From: Haloarcula amylolytica JCM 13557
GTDB taxonomy: Archaea; Halobacteriota; Halobacteria; Halobacteriales; Haloarculaceae
Length of the DNA stretch: 64,000 nucleotides
Assembly: GCF_000336615.1 (NCBI RefSeq)
Contig: NZ_AOLW01000015.1
Span: 111,875-175,874, forward strand
Direction of reading: 5' to 3'
Made by a program: the position numbers and the translations under genes. A model generated the notes under the pieces. It was not told the origin of the DNA. It ran no database searches and was given only the letters and a program-made list of their open reading frames with translations. Shown in pieces: positions 38,752-47,314 of the stretch (the stretch's first letter is position 1; each line of letters opens with the position of its first letter).

Positions 38752-39363
38752 GCTATCTCAGTAGTTCGTCGTGGCTGCAGGCGACCACCGACTGTTGCGG
38801 GACGGTCCCGGGGCTGTGTGGCTACTCGTCGTCGGTGCTGTCCGCTGCAGATGTGACCGCGTACAGCCGCCGAATCACCCTTCGCTGCAGGGTGACGCGT
38901 GTGCCCTTCCATGGCTGACCTGCCGGGCGGAACACGGGGACTGCTCCGACCTGCTGTGGTAACGGGAGACAGTGTGGAACTGTTTCCGATACTATTTACC
39001 GTACGAACTCTGTTCGTATAAGAACTTTGCCCTCTTGTGGGTATACCGCCGATAAATTCCGACGCTGCGATAGGCCGAACACGGGGATGGTGGGCCATAT
39101 GTATGTTACCGTGCATCGTTGATTTCGAGTTGGGTTTATATACTGTGTCGGTTGTCAACTGTTCTCTTCGGTGTGTCGGCCAGTGTTTAGCGCTGGATTG
39201 ATGTGAATCTGTTGCTGGTTTGATTGGCCACTGAGAACATCCCACGCGATATTGCGGCTCGACGTATCGACGCTGCCGCCGTCAGCACGAGTGTCGGTAT
39301 CCGGGCCCGGCGGATTTCGGGACGGACCAGCGGATTCTTGCCGGTCCACGCCAATTCGACGGT
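38752..39363. other. Long intergenic region upstream of the prkA operon
   Basis: No convincing gene is present in these 612 bp; an open minus-strand frame lacks coding bias. It is more AT-rich toward 39000-39180, with TATA-like sequences readable on both strands (39135-39145) and a perfect dyad at 39002-39018. It probably carries the promoters of prkA (minus) and of the 39364 gene (plus), with long leaders or distal control sites. Confidence 0.5.
39002..39018. promoter_or_regulatory. Perfect dyad TACGAAC-tct-GTTCGTA
   Basis: Seven-base arms around a three-base spacer form an operator-like palindrome, immediately followed by a TATA-like tataag. The spacing to either gene is 250-350 bp, so a long leader or a distal element must be assumed. 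Confidence 0.4.
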
Positions 39364-39741
39364 ATGGACCTGTCGGCCCTTCCCGAAGACTGGACGGTGT
39401 GGAACGAGACCGACGACAAGCTCATCCTCGCGTACCGCCCGGACATCTTCGACTCCGAGCAGTTTCCAGCGCCGTGTCTCCCGACGATCTATCTCACGCG
39501 CGGGAAACGAACCCGACGCCCCGGCGCGGACCGGACCGGGGAGAGCTGGTACGTCACCTTCTATCTGGAGCCCGACGTCGAGCGCGACGCCGACTCCTAC
39601 GAACGCCGCGACACTGCCGTCGAGGGTGCCGTGGAGCTGGCGACCCGGTTCGCCGACGGCGAACTGGACTACCACTCGCTGTATCAGGTACCCCGCGAGG
39701 CGTATCTGGACAAACTGGACGAGCTGACCGGGCGGTCATGA
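39364..39741 (+). CDS. Conserved haloarchaeal protein of unknown function
   Basis: The 125-residue soluble protein (MDLSALPEDWTVWNETDDKL at the start, then LILAYRPDIFDSEQFPAPCL and WYVTFYLEPDVERDADSYER) has a compact, strongly coding sequence and resembles an uncharacterised haloarchaeal family (DUF5820-like). There are no catalytic motifs or membrane segments. It is 32 bp upstream of the UPF0179 gene, so the two may form an operon. Confidence 0.75.
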   Translation: MDLSALPEDWTVWNETDDKLILAYRPDIFDSEQFPAPCLPTIYLTRGKRTRRPGADRTGESWYVTFYLEPDVERDADSYERRDTAVEGAVELATRFADGELDYHSLYQVPREAYLDKLDELTGRS

Positions 39742-39773
39742 CGCTTTACCGTGGCGACACTCTATAGCCAAGT

Positions 39774-40223
39774 ATGACTACTGTCACGCTCGTCGGGACG
39801 CGCCTCGCCGAGGTCGGCGAGGAATTCGTCTACCGCGGCGAAGCTAGCGGCTGTGAGGGGTGCCCGTATCGGGACCAATGCCTCAATTTGACCACGGGGA
39901 ACCGGTACCGGATCACCAACGTCAGACAGAGCGGCCAAACGCTAGACTGTGCTATGCATCAAGACGGCGTGCGGGCCGTCGAAGTCGAGCCTGCGCCGAT
40001 CCAGGCGAACGTGCCCTCGAAGGGCGCGTATGCTGGGAGCAAGGCCTCGCTGATGGGCCCCTGTCCTCACACTGAGTGTCCCAGCCATCCCTACTGTGAG
40101 CCCGCCGGCGCTGAATTTGACGAGGAATATCGGATTGACGAGATTATCGGCGATCCGCCCCACGACTACTGTATGCTAGATCGTGACTTGACGTTGGTTG
40201 AGTTGGAAGCGCCCGGAGAATAG
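39774..40223 (+). CDS. UPF0179 family archaeal protein
   Basis: The 149-residue protein is cysteine-rich: CEGCPYRDQCLNL near the N-terminus, then CAMHQDGVRAVEVEPA, CPHTECPSHPYCEPAG and DYCMLDRDLTLVELEAP. The clustered cysteines suggest an Fe-S or zinc site. UPF0179 is an archaeal family without assigned function. It is the last core gene before the accessory region; the adjoining acetamidase-like remnant ends 25 bp away, facing it. Confidence 0.88.
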   Translation: MTTVTLVGTRLAEVGEEFVYRGEASGCEGCPYRDQCLNLTTGNRYRITNVRQSGQTLDCAMHQDGVRAVEVEPAPIQANVPSKGAYAGSKASLMGPCPHTECPSHPYCEPAGAEFDEEYRIDEIIGDPPHDYCMLDRDLTLVELEAPGE

Positions 40224-40247
40224 GTCAACTACCCCATCTTATGGCCC

Positions 40248-40496
40248 TTACTGCGTTTGGACGGCATCGCCGAGGCCGCGATCCTCTAATATATCCAGCG
40301 GGGAGAGCATATCGAGCTGGACGACACCGGGGAGCCGACCGATCTGGACGCCGGCGGTAAAGGTACAGCGCGCCCGGACCTCGCCCTCGCTCGTGTCCAG
40401 CAGCGTCGTCGCCCGGTCGAAGGCGTTCTGCGTGGCGTCGTTGACTGTCGCACCTGAGCCGACCACCTGGATCGGTGCCATGTTTTCCTGCACGTC
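40248..40496 (-). pseudogene. C-terminal remnant of an acetamidase/formamidase-like gene
   Basis: About 80 codons (ENMAPIQVVGSGATVNDATQ, then AFDRATTLLDTSEGEVRARC and QIGRLPGVVQLDMLSPLDIL) resemble the C-terminal part of acetamidase/formamidase proteins. The N-terminal three quarters are absent; in their place an IS6-type transposase fragment continues in the same frame. The acetamidase match is from memory of the family pattern and is moderate. Confidence 0.55.
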
Positions 40497-40922
40497 GACG
40501 TCGTGTTTCTCAGAGAGTTCGGTGAGAAATGCATGGGCGAGAACCTTCGTTGTAGTCGGTCTATGCTTCGTATGGAGCAATTTGTTCGTTTGTGGATCGA
40601 CAGCGGCGTACATCCAATATCTCTCACCGTTGAGTTGGATCACAGTTTCGTCAACCGCAACGTGATCCGGTGTCTGTCCATATTTGGGCTGTAAATCTGC
40701 TTTGTGAACCCAATTATAGACAGTTGATCGAGCGCGTTGGACACCGAATACCTCAAGCACTGAGACAGTATCCGAAAGTGAAGTCCAGCCAATGCAATTG
40801 AATACTCAGCTTCATCAGCAGTCGCGGTGTCGCTTCTCGCTCCACAAAATCTAAGCCGATTCGGTCGATACTACCGCCGAGGCCGGCGTTTTTGGGCATA
40901 GACACTTCAAAACCGCCGTGCC
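40493..40922 (-). mobile_element. Truncated IS6-family insertion sequence
   Basis: Reading leftward from 40922, a terminal-repeat-like ggcacggcggttttgaag is followed by a transposase start (MPKNAGLGGSIDRIGLDFVE). The IS6 catalytic region with VYNWVHKADLQPKYG and HVAVDETVIQLNGERYWMYA comes next. Two single-base losses near 40790-40810 break the frame after IQLH. The element ends abruptly near 40493 in the acetamidase-like sequence, losing the second and third catalytic residues, so it cannot transpose by itself. Confidence 0.75.
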
Positions 40923-40936
40923 TTACTCTTCAATCC

Positions 40937-42463
40937 TTATCTGAACACTACAGAAATATCTTTAGTAACATTTAATTTTCTAATTATTAATCGTATATAT
41001 CTACTGATTGGGGTGGGAAACCTATCAGTTATCTCGAAAATCTCGCTCGCAGAAATACTGCCAATGTTGAGTGCGACTATACTGTACAAAATGAATCCGA
41101 TTGGCGGAACAACAATGAGACTATATGGATTTGGTAGTAGCCATGCTGTACCAAAAATCACTGGAGCAGATACGGCAATCGTAGTCGTGGTCTTGGCTAA
41201 TCTAAGATCAGAGATTGGGTCGAATCCGATTTTTTTACATACACTAAGATGTAAAAATAACATCGAACTATAACTGATACTTGTCGCAATTGCTGCTCCA
41301 TTCATCCCATACCGTGGAATAAGTATAATATTCAATACTATATTTAGTCCTGCAGCCAAACCCGTAGCAGCGATTAATAACCGAAAATCGCCTTTCGCCT
41401 GACCAATTCCCATAATTGGACGCGTAATCGAAAATCCGAAAGTCCCTGGAAGAAGAATCAGTAAGGGAGTTACAGTGGGTGCGAATTCTGCGCCATAATA
41501 TAGGGGAATAAAATCCCTTGCAAGCGCTGCCAACCCCATCATTAGCAACGCCGTCAGTAGTACATTGTAGCGTGTCAATTTTGATGACAGCTCCGATATT
41601 CTCTTACGCTGATCGTTGTTCCATAGATCCGCTACCGAGTGCAACAATAGTTTCTGTAATGACATTGGTGCGAACCATAGGAATTCGGCAATTACCAATG
41701 CCGCTCGATAATATCCAGTCTGATCCTCTGGAGCTAATGTTTCTACGAGCATAACATCTACATGATAAAGCGAATAGAGGAACAAAATGAGTATGAAGCT
41801 CATGAAATTAAATGACATAAGATCTTTACGTGGGATGTTACGTTGGAGCGTAAATATAGACTTAATCAAATCAATCCTTTTCGATAAACTAATTAAACCC
41901 ATAAGAACTAACATCATTGTTCCTGTGATGTGTCCAATGAGGACCCCGTTGACTCCATAATTAAAATGTACAAGTGCGATTGCAGCCACCCCAAATACCA
42001 GTTTATTCAGAACATTCAGTGACTCACTTATGTGCTCTAGACTAAGGCCCATCAAGCCACCTCTAACAACTGACCGCAACTGTCGAGCAAGCAGCAAGAG
42101 AATTGAAATATACAAATAAAATTCAAACTCCGGACCCAAGAGCCTGCTCACTACACCACTTGCTGCAAGTAATGCTAAGCCGACAGACACGATTATACCG
42201 ATTCCAGATGCCAACTTAAGATAGAAGCCAAATACATTGGCTTCCCAGTCTGGTCGATCGTGGGTCTCAGCGATATACTTACGGGTGCCATCAAATATTC
42301 CAGCATTTGTAATAATTGTGGTAATTGATATAAATGATAATACAAATGCGTAGTCACCATAATGGCCCTGCCCTAGCATTCGGACCAATAATGGTGTAAT
42401 TAATAACCCGAGTAAAAGTGAGGAAAATTTACCAGTTAAGATTGATATGAATCCTCGTAGCAT
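40937..42463 (-). CDS. Wzx-type flippase (polysaccharide biosynthesis family)
   Basis: The 508-residue protein has about 12-14 membrane spans and starts MLRGFISILTGKFSSLLLGL, the pattern of MATE/PST-type flippases that move lipid-linked glycans across the membrane. The coding DNA is visibly AT-rich (many aat, ata, tta codons), unlike the neighbouring core genes, which suggests horizontal origin. It follows a GT2 gene by two bases on the same strand, so both likely belong to one transcript. The glycan is unknown; S-layer or lipid-linked N-glycan is the likely use. Confidence 0.88.
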   Translation of the reverse strand: MLRGFISILTGKFSSLLLGLLITPLLVRMLGQGHYGDYAFVLSFISITTIITNAGIFDGTRKYIAETHDRPDWEANVFGFYLKLASGIGIIVSVGLALLAASGVVSRLLGPEFEFYLYISILLLLARQLRSVVRGGLMGLSLEHISESLNVLNKLVFGVAAIALVHFNYGVNGVLIGHITGTMMLVLMGLISLSKRIDLIKSIFTLQRNIPRKDLMSFNFMSFILILFLYSLYHVDVMLVETLAPEDQTGYYRAALVIAEFLWFAPMSLQKLLLHSVADLWNNDQRKRISELSSKLTRYNVLLTALLMMGLAALARDFIPLYYGAEFAPTVTPLLILLPGTFGFSITRPIMGIGQAKGDFRLLIAATGLAAGLNIVLNIILIPRYGMNGAAIATSISYSSMLFLHLSVCKKIGFDPISDLRLAKTTTTIAVSAPVIFGTAWLLPNPYSLIVVPPIGFILYSIVALNIGSISASEIFEITDRFPTPISRYIRLIIRKLNVTKDISVVFR

Positions 42464-42465
42464 TT

Positions 42466-43374
42466 TCAGCGATCAGTGTTAATTATATCACCGCAACTTT
42501 TGACAGTTTTATATCCTGGTTGGCCCAGTAAAGAACCCAAAAATTGTCCGATAAGGACCGCATCTACGTTTTCCTCATAGTATATTGTCTTTGCGAAACT
42601 AAGTATGGCTTCGAAAGACCATACATCGTTGTATATATAATCAATGCCACGCCGCCTATATGCATTGGCAAGCGCGCGATCACGGAGATGCTTGTTATTT
42701 TCATAGAGGTGTTCAAAGTCGTTGATGATGCTAAGCAAAGCATCAGAATATTCTAACCCCTCTGATAATTTGTTACCAAGGTCTTTTTTCACTACCAAGC
42801 ACTCATCAACAAAGTCACATTCGCCGTGAGCTGATGCCCGTATTTTAAATGGCATATCAGTCGCAGCGGGGTATGAATTAAATGGGGAGAGTTCTCTCAT
42901 TAGGGGGCCATCAAACAGTAGCGTTGAGGTGTGGGCTGGTTCAACATTAAATTGTAAGATTAAATCCAATATATCGCCCCTTGCATCCTTATCTGGACAA
43001 AGAAAATTATTTTTTTGATCTTTCAGTCCACAGTACACGACTGTAGCTGAAGTATTTGATTCCATGACCGACACCTGTTTTTCAATTTTTGTGGGGCGTA
43101 ATATATCATCATCATCAAAGAGCTGTATGTATTTTCCCTGCGTTGCGTCAATTCCAATAGATCGTGATTTATTAACCCCTATATTACCATCATTTGGTAT
43201 GTAGGTTAAATCAAACTCTTCAACAACGGGAGCTGCATGCTTCTCTCCTGAATCATCTACGACGATAATTTCTATATTGTCGTACGATTGTGACTTGACG
43301 GATTCAATTGCCTCCCTGAGCCCATCATTGCGATAATATGTGGTAATAACGACTGAGACTAGTTTCTCATCCAT
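42466..43374 (-). CDS. Family 2 glycosyltransferase
   Basis: The 302-residue protein has the GT-A fold start VSVVITTYYRNDGLREAIES, the IIVVDDSGEKH loop and the metal-binding LFDDDDILRPTKIEKQV region. It should transfer a sugar from a nucleotide donor to a lipid-linked glycan or similar acceptor on the cytoplasmic side; it has no membrane span. AT-rich codons match the flippase gene downstream. It is the first gene of that two-gene unit. Confidence 0.88.
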   Translation of the reverse strand: MDEKLVSVVITTYYRNDGLREAIESVKSQSYDNIEIIVVDDSGEKHAAPVVEEFDLTYIPNDGNIGVNKSRSIGIDATQGKYIQLFDDDDILRPTKIEKQVSVMESNTSATVVYCGLKDQKNNFLCPDKDARGDILDLILQFNVEPAHTSTLLFDGPLMRELSPFNSYPAATDMPFKIRASAHGECDFVDECLVVKKDLGNKLSEGLEYSDALLSIINDFEHLYENNKHLRDRALANAYRRRGIDYIYNDVWSFEAILSFAKTIYYEENVDAVLIGQFLGSLLGQPGYKTVKSCGDIINTDR

Positions 43375-43734
43375 TACAAGATGAATTTACCTTGATACAA
43401 TTAGCTCTTATTATTCGACAATTATTTCTCACTCATTCCTCCTGGGAGATCTTCCTCAGCCAGCAAGTTGGCGAGCTTAGTTTTCTTTAATCGAGCGCTT
43501 CATGGCCCCAATATGCTGTTTTATTCAGACTCTTCTACTGTGGGTAATGATCTCAAATAGAGTTTCACACCGCAAACCTCTATGTATGATCTTTATCATA
43601 TACAACTTCAATACTATGTTAGGCATAACCTCGAAGAATAATAAAACATCGCTCTAGCACTGCTTGTTCGATTCAGCAGATTGTAAGTGCTCCAACTGAA
43701 ATTCTTGTACAATTTAATTTAATGAGGGGTGTCG
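43375..43734. other. AT-rich gap without a supported gene
   Basis: The stretch is AT-rich with frequent stops. A short minus-strand run (KKTKLANLLAEEDLPGG) looks protein-like but is only about 25 codons with no start, possibly a decayed gene end. A box reading gtttcacaccgcaaacc (43566-43582) resembles other gtttcacac-type boxes in the window. Confidence 0.4.
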
Positions 43735-44345
43735 TAGAGGATTTCACACCGTGATCACGGTATTTTCTGGATTGTATCCGGTTCGTAGTTGGTGATTACG
43801 ACGACGAGGCGAAGGCACAGTGCAAGAAACACTTGCACTCGTGCGTGGACGCGGTCTCGGGTGAGCACACACCATAGGCCGCAGTCCTTCAACGATTCGT
43901 TAGCTCGTTCGACTCTCGTGCGGCGGTTGTACGTTTGTCTAACGTCGATTGTTCGACCGAGACGATCATGCAGCCGTATCTGTGATAGTACTCTTCAGTC
44001 GTTGGATCGTACACTTCGGCGCGTCTTGATCGGCGGGTATCGCACTCATATCTGCTGAATCGGTGCAGTAGGTCAAGTCGAGCAGGCCGCGGCGGGCGGC
44101 CTGCTCAATGAAGTGGTCCAAGACTTCGTCGACGACGTGTCCAAGATCAGTGAGGAAACGATCGACCGCGTTTCTTGACGGTGGTCGATCGAAGCCACGG
44201 CTCATCCAAACGGACGTGTTCCGAAACTCGCGTTCAACGGGACGAATGCCGTAATATCGTGGTAGTAGCAATGGAGAAACCACGCATCATCTCTGGTGGC
44301 TCATGCTCTCGTGTTCCCCCTGTCTCCGCCGGGGTGAACACGTCT
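43735..44345 (-). pseudogene. Decayed DDE-type haloarchaeal transposase
   Basis: Fragments in order on the minus strand are YYHDITAF in one frame, then RPVEREFRNTSVWMSRGFDR and PPSRNAVDRFLTDLGHVVDE in another. CTDSADMSAIPADQDAPKC comes next, then a jump to NRR, ESNELTNR-like sequence and VFLALCLRLVVVITNYE at the end. This is the layout of an IS4/IS5-like transposase with at least one frameshift and a large internal deletion covering the middle catalytic region. It is therefore inactive. The family label is approximate. Confidence 0.65.
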
Positions 44346-44647
44346 AACCTTCGAAAACCAGAAGGAGAGATGCTCAAACAACGCTAGCGTCTCTGACCCC
44401 ACGACATTGAAGAACGTCTCTACCGAAGAATCATCTAACAGGGTCGCTGAGCTCATTCCACCTCAGCGTTCACCCTGCTCTCTGGTGCGATAACCGTTCT
44501 ATGACACCCTCTTAGCGAGTCTACTACATTTGAGATGCTTTGGTCACCTTATGCTGCGACATTTCAGTTATGGTGTTGTTCAACGTGTTAACATTTCACT
44601 TCTTACTTCATTACGGTTTTATATATCTGGTTGAGTTATATCCGACT
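44346..44647. promoter_or_regulatory. Gap holding the promoter of the 44648 glycosyltransferase gene
   Basis: No gene is supported in this 300-bp gap. A TATA box (ttttatatatc, 44613-44623) lies about 25-30 nt before the GTG at 44648, the best evidence for that start. Confidence 0.5.
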
Positions 44648-45793
44648 GTGAATGCCGAATTCTCCCCTAAAATTCTAATTCGTTCAGCTCGATCACTTCA
44701 CCAACCTCCTGCCGGCGGTGCAGGCCGCTTGATGTGTAACATTGCGAGGTCATTGGGCAGCACGAACTGGGAGGTCAACATTCTTTGTCCACAACCTGAA
44801 GAGGTGGTCCCGAAGACAGAGTTAGGTCAAAATTGTACTTACCATTCATTTCCCTACTCAAACCCAAAAACGGCATCCGAACGTCTATTCGGCTCGGTGA
44901 GGGGAATGAATAAATTCCGTTCACTTATACAGGCTGAAGATCCAGACATTATTCTGGATGACATTTCTCATATTCCCTACTATCCTGCACATTTCTTTTC
45001 AAAAAACTCAATAAATTCGATTTTTATGCACACGGCATTTTTCAACTCCGCTTGGGAATTTAACGGTCCTATAAAGGGTTCTGTGGTAAATATTATTGAC
45101 CGGTTGTTACCGTATATGAACGACCCAGAACTGATCTGTGCTAGCAGGAGCACAAAGCAGAGAATGAAACAAAAAACTAGATACAACGATGGGTATATAT
45201 TGAACCCTTGTATCAATATCTCCGAGTTCCAATATCAGTTTGACTCAAAATCAAAACGACTTCTATATTTGGGACGTCTCACACCTCGTAAAAATGTCTC
45301 CTGTCTTATAAATGCCTGGGCTCAAATCGAACCTAAATACAAGAATTATACACTATCTATCGCTGGGACTGGAAATCAAGAAGAATCTCTAAAGCAATTG
45401 GCTGAGGATCTAAATCTTGAGAATATTGAGTTTCATGGATATGTTGGTAAAGAGAAAAAGCAACGCCTTTACCGCGAGTCACTGTTATTTATTGTTCCTT
45501 CACTCATGGAAGGATATATGACGACAGGACTTGAGGCTTTAGCATCTGGTACGCCGGTTGTCGGGTCCGATACATATGGAATCCGAGACTATATCAACGT
45601 AGATTCAAATGGATTCTTATTTGAGACGAATAACGAACAGCAATTAGCAGAAATATTGGATAGCGCCCTATCTGACCCAAAAACACTACAGCCGCTAGCA
45701 GAGAATGGGAGGAGGCTGGCGGAAAAGCATTCATTTGAAAAGTTCAAAAAAAAGTCCAATAAGGTATTTGAAAATTTGTTACGGAAGAATTAA
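44648..45793 (+). CDS. Family 4 glycosyltransferase (GT-B)
   Basis: The 381-residue protein has the GT-B layout: an N-terminal acceptor domain with PPAGGAGRLMCNIARSLG and a C-terminal donor domain with RLLYLGRLTPRKNVSCLINA and the E-x7-E-like FIVPSLMEGYMTTGLEALASG. Retaining sugar transfer from a nucleotide sugar is expected. The frame is open from 44540 but that upstream part is a hydrophobic, non-family extension; the GTG at 44648, just after a TATA box, starts the real domain. The gene is AT-rich and its end overlaps the sulfatase-like gene end by four bases, tail to tail. Confidence 0.87.
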   Translation: MNAEFSPKILIRSARSLHQPPAGGAGRLMCNIARSLGSTNWEVNILCPQPEEVVPKTELGQNCTYHSFPYSNPKTASERLFGSVRGMNKFRSLIQAEDPDIILDDISHIPYYPAHFFSKNSINSIFMHTAFFNSAWEFNGPIKGSVVNIIDRLLPYMNDPELICASRSTKQRMKQKTRYNDGYILNPCINISEFQYQFDSKSKRLLYLGRLTPRKNVSCLINAWAQIEPKYKNYTLSIAGTGNQEESLKQLAEDLNLENIEFHGYVGKEKKQRLYRESLLFIVPSLMEGYMTTGLEALASGTPVVGSDTYGIRDYINVDSNGFLFETNNEQQLAEILDSALSDPKTLQPLAENGRRLAEKHSFEKFKKKSNKVFENLLRKN

Positions 45794-47250
45794 ATATATC
45801 CCAAATCTTCCAACCTTTCTTGAGCATCCTCATCGATATTTTCGTTTGACGTCGTTTCTATTGCGTCAAATGAACTAATCCACGTATCAAGTGTGGAGCA
45901 CATCTCATCAACCACGTCTGGTTTATATGCCGATAAATCGTCCTTTTCATCTTGATCTTTCACAATATCATATAGTTCCGTAGACCCATCTGACCCACGT
46001 ATTAATTTATATTGCTTATTACGTATCGTTTTGAGCGATCTATCATACATATCCATACAGTTGTTCGGGTCACCAACCCGTTTCTCGATGGATTCGCGTG
46101 AAGGCTGGGGTGTAATATATTCCGCGATTACATGGTCTCTGTCTTGTTCAAAGATAGGTTTTCCTTGAGTCTGATTGCTAAACGAACTGCTCCCAATACC
46201 TATCTCTGAGAGTAAGGTTGGTGCTATATCTGTGAGCTGTACAAGATCGTCAATACTGCCTTGATCAGTGAACGAACCACCATGTGCTACAAGTGGAACG
46301 TGTAGAAGAGAATCGTATAAACAGTATTGATGATCCATTAGGCCGTGGTCACCTATGTTTTCTCCATGATCTCCAAGAATCATAAGAACGGTATTATCCC
46401 ATTCACCTATAGACTTTAAATGGCCGACTAGAGCACCTATCTTGGAGTCTACGTACGCAATCTCAGCGGCATACAGGCATTTAAGGATCTCAAACTCAGA
46501 CCCTGTAAGCGAAAGCTGGCCGGTTACATACTTCCAAGGGTTTTGTGGGACCTCTATTGCGTCCTCATAGCTGACATCATCTGGAAGGAACTGCTCTGCT
46601 AACTCACGTTTAGGTGCATATTCTAAATGAGGCTCAAGATAGTTTATGAACATAAAGAACGGCTCTTGTTTTGAATGTGAGTCAATCCACTCTGTAATCC
46701 ATTCGGTAGTTTTCCGAGCTCCCTCATCATCTAGTTCACCAAAACGAAGCTTAGCATATAATGCGTTGAGAACGTTTTTAAATACATTTCCATTAAGCAT
46801 CTCTCTCATAATAGCCTTCCACATATCTCGCCCGTTATTCATCAGGCCAGCCCTCCCTAAGTCTGTCTCAGATTGAATATATTGCCACCCCTTATAGAAA
46901 TCATCAAATCCCCTCCCAAATCCAAAAGATTCGCTAATCCACGCGTTATTTGAAGCGCCAACTGTGGCATAACCCGCCTCTGAAAAAACCTCTGCGAGAG
47001 TCGTACTCTCATCTGGCAACTGTTTTGATCCGGCATGGGCCCCATGCTTCGACGGATACTGTCCCGTAAAGAGGGACCCATGAGAAGGTAATGTCCACGG
47101 AGCTGCACTAAACGCATTCGTGAATTTGGTTCCAGACTCTGCAAGAGAATTGATTTCTGGCGCGACTTCTACCCCATTTTTTTGCCCATGAACGAAATCA
47201 TACCTCGCTGTATCCATTACAATCAGAATAACATTATTTGCTTGTTCCAT
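45790..47250 (-). CDS. Alkaline-phosphatase-fold sulfatase-like enzyme with Thr nucleophile
   Basis: The 486-residue protein begins with the metal site ILIVMDTARYDFV (Asp13) and has WTLPSHGSLFTGQYPSKHGA where true sulfatases have CxPSR; Thr53 takes the place of the formylglycine Cys. Later metal ligands are in MILGDHGENIGDHGLMDHQ. There is no signal peptide or membrane span. Thr is the nucleophile in phosphoglycerol and phosphoethanolamine transferases of this fold, so this could be a phospho- or sulfo-group enzyme acting on glycans. Position within the glycan cluster supports that, but the reaction is not known. Confidence 0.85.
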   Translation of the reverse strand: MEQANNVILIVMDTARYDFVHGQKNGVEVAPEINSLAESGTKFTNAFSAAPWTLPSHGSLFTGQYPSKHGAHAGSKQLPDESTTLAEVFSEAGYATVGASNNAWISESFGFGRGFDDFYKGWQYIQSETDLGRAGLMNNGRDMWKAIMREMLNGNVFKNVLNALYAKLRFGELDDEGARKTTEWITEWIDSHSKQEPFFMFINYLEPHLEYAPKRELAEQFLPDDVSYEDAIEVPQNPWKYVTGQLSLTGSEFEILKCLYAAEIAYVDSKIGALVGHLKSIGEWDNTVLMILGDHGENIGDHGLMDHQYCLYDSLLHVPLVAHGGSFTDQGSIDDLVQLTDIAPTLLSEIGIGSSSFSNQTQGKPIFEQDRDHVIAEYITPQPSRESIEKRVGDPNNCMDMYDRSLKTIRNKQYKLIRGSDGSTELYDIVKDQDEKDDLSAYKPDVVDEMCSTLDTWISSFDAIETTSNENIDEDAQERLEDLGYI

Positions 47251-47314
47251 CGTTGAGAGGTGCTTTGTGTCGGTGGGTAATATGTTTACCCAATACTACG
47301 AAACCAATCGAGAT

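Noticed and set aside
38748-39245. 165-codon minus-strand frame upstream of prkA
   Set aside because: A TATA-like box could give a leaderless start at an internal ATG, but the composition is not protein-like for a halophile (basic, His/Arg/Pro-rich) and no motif is visible.
43566-43760. gtttcacac-type boxes as origin recognition elements away from orc
   Set aside because: Two boxes near the decayed transposase resemble the one beside orc, but they have no consistent spacing or orientation and may be transposon ends.
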